Assembly: GCA_944470555.2 (NCBI GenBank) | Contig: OX104127.1 | Coordinates: forward strand, 135,984,786 to 136,048,785 | DNA length: 64,000 nt | From: Heterobilharzia americana | Taxonomy: Eukaryota; Platyhelminthes; Trematoda; Strigeidida; Schistosomatidae | Direction of reading: 5' to 3' | Shown here: positions 58,120 to 64,000 of the stretch, one piece after another | Layout of the letters: every line of letters begins with the position of its first letter | How positions within the stretch are numbered: the first letter of the stretch is position 1 | The notes under the pieces: generated by a model | The model's input: only the letters and a program-made list of their open reading frames with translations | Databases searched by the model: none | Told to the model about the DNA's origin: nothing | Program-made: the position numbers and the translations under genes

Positions 58120-58970
58120 ATAGAAAATATACACAAAGGTAAATACATATTTTGGTCTCTGTAATAGTTACACTGGTGGTGTGGATGATCTGTTCATTGT
58201 TCGACTTCTGTGCTTCTTTACCACGATTAGCTATCTGATGTTAGATATGATAAACAGCCTTCCATTTATTTTACAATTGCTGCATTCGATAGTCAGTTGT
58301 TTTTTTTTGTTCTTAAAATATACACAACACATAATTGGTTTACACAAATCAAACTGTTCCAGAGAATTAGTTCTAGTGTAAACTCTGACGAGGAACTAGG
58401 TAACCTTCATTTAAAATGATCTGAATATATCCCTATGGGTTAGAAAAGTGACAAAAAAGAGCAAAAAAAGTAATTACTGAGTTTCATGTTTATTGAATTA
58501 ACCGATTTTGATATCAGTTTAAAGTTTCTCTGTGTCAACAGTTGAAATCAGCTGAGAAAAGGGGATGAGAATGAGAACAGTTGGTTGATTGCTTTCAGTG
58601 CTAGAACTGCACATAGCACGGGGGTAGTGACACACCGTATCTATCTATTTTCTCCACAACAAACATGCTAAAGCAGCCCCGTAATTTGGCTAGATTCTAA
58701 TGAAGAGTGTGCACGAACCGTATTCAATTAACCTGTGACATTAAATTTGACTTAGTCAGCAACCGAAGATCATCCAGAGTTGAGTCCTGGATTCTTATTC
58801 TGATCAAACCCTGATATGATTGCAATGATATTTCATGGAGTGCCCTGGTATTGACAACTAATGAACTGATATGTCTTTGTGTCACATGACTGGACTGATA
58901 ACTGCAAAATGCATTACTTAACGCCATCATATGATTAAGACCTTCTGTGCACTTTGCTGTCTGAAGCGAC
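58120..58970. other. no gene recognised
   Basis: AT-rich; nothing recognised. Confidence 0.45.
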
Positions 58971-58974
58971 TGTA

Positions 58975-59110
58975 AAGCCCATTCTGGTAACGAATTATAT
59001 AGTCAACTGAGGGTCATGCATTTTTGAAAAAACGACCTTCCTAACCGAAATAACGAAAACTAATTGGTTAGTTCAGCCGTTACTAGGGTAGCATCTTTAA
59101 AGTTCACCCA
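58975..59110. repeat. MITE-like element, right half
   Basis: aaaaaacgaccttcctaacc, aattggttagttcagcc and ctagggtagcatctttaaag match the inner part and right arm with a small insertion. Confidence 0.6.
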
Positions 59111-59114
59111 TTAT

Positions 59115-59735
59115 CTGAATACCATTGAACCTCTCTGAGCTTTATTCAAGCCCATGAGTCAATCATTGGACTGAAGACCAAAACGAGGTATAATTTGCAA
59201 CCCTTAAAGTTCGACAAAGAAGGATAGCTTCCAATGTAGGCCAACTTGGTAACTTAGCCATACGTACAATACAATTGAATTAGATGACCACAACGCACCA
59301 TAAGTCATAAAAATGAAATGGCCTAATTTCAAACACAGAAATTGGGACATTGCGCGATAACTGATTCCACTTAACATACAATTATTTCGCAACCGCGAAT
59401 TGTATAAAATTGAATGAAGACCCCATATAAAGGTTTTCCATTGAGCTATCAGAAACACTTAGGTAAAATGCCTTTTAGCATACACTTGTCTATGACTCAC
59501 TTCTTCGATCCATTATAACACTGACAAGTTAAAAAGAAAGAACGAGAGTTCCACCTTAGATCTGATGCTAACCGCTCAAAAATATCGGTTTAGCTTATAG
59601 ATAAGAATATGCGCAAAAAGCCTCTATAATGTTATTCACCTTGGTTGCAATACCAAAACACTCGTGTTTACTCAGAACTTGATAACAGATAGACACAATT
59701 TCAGTCATATAGATTAAATTAGGTATTCTTGGTAC
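59115..59735. other. no gene recognised
   Basis: AT-rich; nothing recognised. Confidence 0.45.
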
Positions 59736-59739
59736 TTAT

Positions 59740-59930
59740 AGTGGAGCCCAGACTGCTCTTTTCATCTTACTTAGGACTTGTCAGCTGGATGGACCTGCCC
59801 CCCTAGTGAATATTGTTGATCCCATCGAGACTCGAACGTCAGACCAGTCGTTTCAAAAGCCAGAGCGTTATCCAGTGGGCCATGGAGTTAAAACAGCCAC
59901 CGCTTGTGTAACGGGGTATAGTATAGTTTT
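59740..59930 (-). mobile_element. SINE family A, ribozyme degenerate
   Basis: Minus-strand head has ccactggataacgctctgg and B-box-like cgttcgagtc. The ribozyme core is CTGACAA and the GAAA side is altered. Confidence 0.65.
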
Positions 59931-60179
59931 TATGTCTACGATTTTTAAATTTCTGCCATTTTTGACTGGACCGAATCACATAGTCTAAATCTTCACCGTC
60001 CTTCCATTTGAAGATAGTACCATGAGAAGACAGCAGAAATACACACCTCATGATCAATCGACACAAGTTAAACAGTATGCGTAGTACACATGAATAAGCT
60101 AGTTATTCCTTACAGTTTGCCACCGAGTATTTTATTGGCAATCTAATTTTTCTTTAAAGTTAGTTTCATTTGCATAATA

Positions 60180-60350
60180 TTCATCCAGTTAGTTCCTGCC
60201 GATTACATCCAACCAACTGACATCCATCAAAAGTGCACTCCAATGGTAAGCCTCCTAAGTTGGTGGCCACAGTGTAAAATGACCGAATTTATTCGGTCAG
60301 CAGTCAGGACTAGATAGTATACAGTTTGGTTGCTCTCCAGTGACTAATCA
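60180..60350 (+). mobile_element. SINE family D, tail fragment
   Basis: ttcctgccgattacatccaa, ccaactgacatccatc, ggtaagcctcctaagttggt and cggtcagcagtcaggactag match the tail of the 14955 copy. Head and ribozyme missing. Confidence 0.55.
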
Positions 60351-60784
60351 AGATAGCTTATCATCTTTCATGCTGTTATTAGGGTTAATTTCATGATACT
60401 GTTGCGCAGTTACCTTTTTTAAATATACTGGTAGGAATATTGGTTAGGCATTTGTCAAAGGAAAATGTAACTCTGCTGAAAAGGTATGCATAAGTAATTC
60501 AAGCTCTATGCGCTAATAATAATAATAATACATGCAGCTAGAGATGAATTACAACCTAGAACTGAAATGGTTATCAACAAAACATTCGATCAGATTTACA
60601 CTATTCATAAGTAGCTAAATTATACACCAGAAAAAACCAAAAGGTCCTGCGCTGAATAGAGTTGTGGCAGCAGCTAGTATACGGTTGATAGACCATCAAT
60701 TGAACTATTTAGTAGACCACGGCTTTTGGAAGCATTTCTAACTGATTCTGTGACTATCGTGTATTTTTGAGATGAATGGGGATT

Positions 60785-60920
60785 TTTAATTTAGAAGTAG
60801 TATTCATCATGGACTGACATCAGTTGGGGAACCATTGAAAATCTGGGAGCACTGGACAGCTGTTTCGTCCTAGTATGGGACTCCTCAGCAGTACGCACCC
60901 ACGACCCGGCTAGGATTAAT
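60785..60920 (-). mobile_element. SINE family B with intact hammerhead, next to kinase gene
   Basis: Minus strand: end of the tRNA-like head (agccgggtcgtgggtgcg), hammerhead (60893-60849), then the family tail (ttttcaatggttccccaac to tactacttctaaa). Same orientation as, and about 85-220 bases after, the stop codon of the kinase exon. Confidence 0.85.
60849..60893 (-). ncRNA. hammerhead ribozyme, intact (SINE family B)
   Basis: Stem I gtactg/cagtgc (one G-T wobble), core CTGAGGA (fits CTGANGA), stem II gtcc-catacta-ggac, GAAA, self-complementary stem III cagctg, and cleavage triplet GTC. Every conserved position is present. It lies 110-154 bases downstream of the kinase stop codon on the same strand. 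Confidence 0.83.
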
Positions 60921-61002
60921 AATGAACTAGGGAACCAGGCCAACTGCAGTTAATATTTGAAAGTTTAGTTATGAAGCGATCACAAGAACTGTATAGGGCT
61001 GA

Positions 61003-61401
61003 TCAGTATATATTGGTTACAGTTTTAATATCATAACAGGCTGTTATACTTTCACTTAAACTCACCTTTTTAGATTCATCCAAGTGAAGATCAGCATATT
61101 CTAACATTATACGTGAAATTCGATTGCGTATCTCAAAAAATGCTGGTCGACAAGCAGTATCGTGTGACCAACAATCAATCATTAACTGGTATATTGACTC
61201 GGTGGATAAATATGGTCGAGAATTACGATTTCCATTGTCCAACCATTCGATTAACTCGTCAGTATTGATTCCAGGATATGGTGTATTTCCTAAGCTAAAC
61301 AGCTCCCATAATAATATACCATATGACCAGACGTCACATTTTGAGGTGAAATCTTTGCCCATGAGGCATTCTGGAGCCATCCAGCGTACCGGCAAATAAT
61401 C
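61003..61401 (-). CDS. receptor tyrosine kinase, C-terminal kinase exon
   Basis: This is the last coding exon of a receptor-type tyrosine kinase, which phosphorylates tyrosines on partner proteins after ligand binding at the cell surface. The exon opens after an AG acceptor (minus strand, 61403-61402) preceded by a pyrimidine-rich stretch. It reads DYLPVRWMAPE (subdomain VIII, end of the activation loop), then DVWSYGILLWE (subdomain IX), GNTPYPG, and CW...RPAFFEI (subdomain XI, with the conserved Arg), followed by a C-terminal tail of about 35 residues and a TGA stop at 61003-61005. LPVRWMAPE marks tyrosine rather than serine/threonine kinases. The FTSK and FSLG..PYPG pattern recalls ALK/LTK/ROS or PDGFR/VEGFR-type receptors, but one exon cannot settle the subfamily. 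The HRD and DFG loops are not visible between 61402 and 64000, so upstream exons probably lie beyond the window. A ribozyme-bearing SINE lies just downstream in the same orientation. Confidence 0.9.
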   Translation of the reverse strand, partial: DYLPVRWMAPECLMGKDFTSKCDVWSYGILLWELFSLGNTPYPGINTDELIEWLDNGNRNSRPYLSTESIYQLMIDCWSHDTACRPAFFEIRNRISRIMLEYADLHLDESKKVSLSESITACYDIKTVTNIY

Positions 61402-61403
61402 CT

Positions 61404-61925
61404 TTATTTTCGGGAATTAAAGAAAAGATGTAGCTTAAAAGTATATTACTGTTGAAATCAAGTAAATATAATACAAAAGAAACGTTTAAAGGTTTGATAT
61501 ATGACATGTAACATGAGAAAAATACACTGACTTACAAAATTGTAGAGTGGAAGTGAATCGTTGTTGATCACTTCTGTTATAAAGTGGTGTGTGCGTAATG
61601 ATTACCATGATTTGAAAACCAGAGACTAAGGTCTGTACTTTGTGACAGGGTTTTGTGCACCAACTGAATGCGTAAATCAATGGCATACTAGTCATTTCAA
61701 ATCATGTCATGAAAAATTTCCTACCATACTATTCGGTGGTAAATGAGGCGAATCCAACAAGAAATGTGAAGGAATACCGAGATCAAACTTCATTGACGTG
61801 TAGTGAATGGTAAAAAGACACTTACTAGTTTTAATGAACATTTTATGACGACGTGAAAACACCTGACACTTGCTTGGACGACAGATGCCTTAAAATTGAA
61901 TTATTCTCATGTAATTCGCATTTCA
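61404..61925 (-). other. presumed last intron of the kinase gene
   Basis: Begins with the pyrimidine-rich acceptor tract of the kinase exon. No upstream kinase motif (HRD, DFG) could be found here or further to the window end, so the intron is probably longer than 2.6 kb. Confidence 0.5.
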
Positions 61926-61929
61926 ATGT

Positions 61930-62760
61930 CCGTTGGTTAGCATCTCAGCGTGGGACCTGGAATTATTGCACAACGGACCCATGTTATCCCATACCTCACA
62001 TCACCATATTAAAGAAGACGCCAAGGGTACAGAAGCCAGAGGAATAGAGGAGGGGAAGTAGTCAAAAGTGGTGGGAAGTCGTGAAACGGGAACAAGAAAG
62101 AATGGAAAAATAATGAAATTTGGGATGATGAGTAAAATGAAGGTAGTGTATGGACGTATATGGGTCATTGAGAGTGACTCTTAACCACATTACCTAGTCT
62201 CCAATTGTCAACCGGTCCCCTATTAGGAAGTCTACATTTCCTTACACAAGTCAACCGAACAGTTAGATACTTAGTGGGCTTATGCTATATTTTAGCTCAG
62301 CCACCTCTAACTTTTTGCCATACCGAACCTACTTTGTTTGACTAATATCGAGATGAAACAGACGCTCACTGGGAGCGTGTAATACATATTCCAGTCAACT
62401 GAGTCAATAAAAGTTTACCTCATCAAACGACCTTCCTACTTCTCTCTAAAACTCTACATTTGACCTCTATATTCCTGGTGTGGTCACGGCACGACACATG
62501 GTCTATGCTACGGAACCAGCAACGATGAAACACCTAAACTGACTCAGGCCTTCTGCCTTTAACGGCCATGTTCATTTCAACAGTCGTGTGGTAGAAATAA
62601 GTGAACTACAGAGGAATACACTTAACCCTAAACATGCAGTCGGATATCACAGAGTTATAAGTTAGTGAGCGCCAAGCAAGCTTTGCGCATCCATGCAGAG
62701 ATTTCATCTGCAATAAACCCCATGAAGGCTAATCGGTTTCCAAAGTGAGGAGCGGCTAAC
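61930..62760 (-). mobile_element. diverged CR1-like 3' fragment in the kinase gene's presumed intron
   Basis: Reverse-complement landmarks match the SR1-like copy at 40500-41290: cctcacatcaccatatt, accacattacctagtctcc, ttgtcaaccggtcccc, acttagtgggcttatgctat and gcagagatttcatctgcaa. Old and heavily mutated. It shares the orientation of the kinase exon. Confidence 0.65.
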
Positions 62761-63184
62761 GCGTTCAGTCATTTCATTGCCTATTAAAGTAATGTACAAT
62801 AACCCCGTTCATAATGTAGTTTGATAAATTAACTCATATCAATTCCAACTAATTTAGATGTGATTTGAAATATCACTAAGTGATAAATCGCCTGCATGAC
62901 ATCGCATCGCGACAAATCCTTTCAAGATTATACAAAATAGCCGAACCAGCAGTTCTACCACCTGTTGACAAAACTCTGACACTGTGCAAAAATATTCGAC
63001 TAAGTGAATGGTGTTAGGCAACTTATGAGTCTATGATAATGTGTAATATGAATTCAAATACCAAGTGCAACTGAAAATTCAAGGGGAACAAAAGACCAGT
63101 ATGGAAATCAGCATAAAAATCCCCAAAGTAGGAGAATCTCATAAACTTAGGGATGTCGACCAATCAGAGAGGAGGCAGGTGAAA

Positions 63185-63645
63185 CTAGGCGGTCGGAGTC
63201 AGTTAGAATAGCGGAATATACGAATTTAGCTTAATATAGAGTGACAGACCCTAATATAATCAATAATCTAGGGAAAAACTCGGCTATTGCAATGCAAACA
63301 TTAACACACAACCACACAATAGGATGAGATAAAACTATTGAACTTAATTGAGTTCAATATAATTAGGTGGAGAGAGAGATTGATAACTGAATAATCTTTG
63401 TTCATTGAATCAACACCCAACATATGTGATAGAAATGATGCAACACCTATACCAGAGATATGGAAAATTTTCCTACTAATGAAAACAACTCATATAAAGT
63501 GACATAACTATAAAAATGAAATGTCAAAAGTAGTGTGTGATTATATTGATATGATTATGAGCAATAGTAATTTATGCTCGAAACGTCATCAAGTAAATAA
63601 TATTACATCACTGTGTGTTATAAATCAAATAAACAAATCTAATAT
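63185..63645 (+). mobile_element. Penelope-like 3' fragment (same family as 4505-5417)
   Basis: Diverged copy: YRVTDPN, NNLGKNSAIAMQTLTHNHTIG and the same 3' flank (atcactgtgtgttataaat). Lies in the presumed intron upstream of the kinase exon, on the opposite strand. Confidence 0.82.
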
Positions 63646-63889
63646 GGAATCAGATGAAATTACACTTTTAAGGATAAATAGGTACACAATCGGAACACAG
63701 GATAGGTCGCCAGTTACTTTGAAGAACCAAAGAGTATCGTCAACTTCACTGCCAAATTCATTCCCTGCTTGATACAAGGGAAAATTTAGCTTAAAAGTAA
63801 TCAAACAATAGAATAAATGATGTTCACTACAATCTGCAAGATTCATTTCAGACAATGTTCAAAAAATACTCTGAATAGTTATAACTCAT

Positions 63890-64000
63890 GGCCAGTAGCT
63901 ACCAGTGGGATCCAGGATGTGTTTCGTCTTATTTGGGATTCGTCAGCTGGATGTATTTGCCTCTCAGTAAGCGATGTTGTTGTCACTAGGGCTCGGAACG
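63890..64000 (-). mobile_element. SINE family A, cut by window end
   Basis: Minus strand, 3' part with hammerhead 63952-63910 and end tggatcccactgg; the tRNA-like head begins at the window edge (ttccgagccc). Confidence 0.7.
63910..63952 (-). ncRNA. hammerhead, core intact, stem II weakened (SINE family A)
   Basis: Stem I atccag/ctggat is perfect, and CTGACGA and GAAA are present. Stem II begins with A instead of G and has a mismatch. Confidence 0.6.

Noticed and set aside
1..64000. CRISPR arrays, operons, phage or bacterial defence systems
   Set aside because: None seen. Gene structure, introns, pol III SINEs and repeat content are eukaryotic.

Overview
The window looks like a stretch of AT-rich trematode genome, almost certainly Schistosoma or a close relative. 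The evidence is the repeat set: RTE-clade non-LTR elements of the SR2 type, CR1-clade elements of the SR1 type, Penelope-like elements with GIY-YIG endonuclease remains, a Ty3/gypsy remnant, and tRNA-derived SINEs carrying hammerhead ribozymes of the kind known from the schistosome Sm-alpha repeat. Host coding sequence is a minor part: a few short exons separated by long, repeat-filled introns or intergenic DNA.

Layout. 0-9 kb: an RTE copy (+), a probable terminal exon of an unidentified gene (2650-2761, +), two head-to-head Penelope-like copies (4.04-5.42 kb) between two RTE copies whose shared 463 bases are essentially identical, and one full-length but dead RTE (5619-8873, -) with a 13-bp target-site duplication. 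9-20 kb: SINEs of several families (one with an intact hammerhead at 9221-9265), two CR1-like remnants and a Penelope remnant. 20-31 kb: an internally deleted RTE with both ends and a target-site duplication, an inverted pair of tRNA-like repeats, a candidate exon (23256-23482, +), a ~600-bp palindrome, an RTE nested inside a Penelope copy, and a 2.1-kb RTE (-). 31-49 kb: SINEs, two short candidate exons fitting the start of a receptor tyrosine phosphatase catalytic region (35346-35457 and 37075-37108, +), another RTE (-), a 2.3-kb SR1-like CR1 element (-) and a Ty3/gypsy gag-protease-RT remnant (-). 49-60 kb: an RTE (-), SINE foldbacks, a cluster of short inverted-repeat (MITE-like) elements, a second Penelope family and a trinucleotide-rich tract. 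61-64 kb: the clearest host gene, the last exon of a receptor tyrosine kinase (61003-61401, -), with CR1 and Penelope remnants in its presumed upstream intron.

What stands out. Three sequence-distinct SINE families share one plan: tRNA-like head with A and B boxes, then a ~45-nt hammerhead with a self-complementary stem III, then a tail. One intact hammerhead (60849-60893, -) lies in the sense direction about 110 nt past the kinase stop codon, so it may sit in that gene's 3' untranslated region. Defective RTE copies share the same short tandem expansions, which suggests amplification of an already dead lineage. Several SINEs are inverted foldback dimers. No operon, CRISPR array or prokaryotic system is present.
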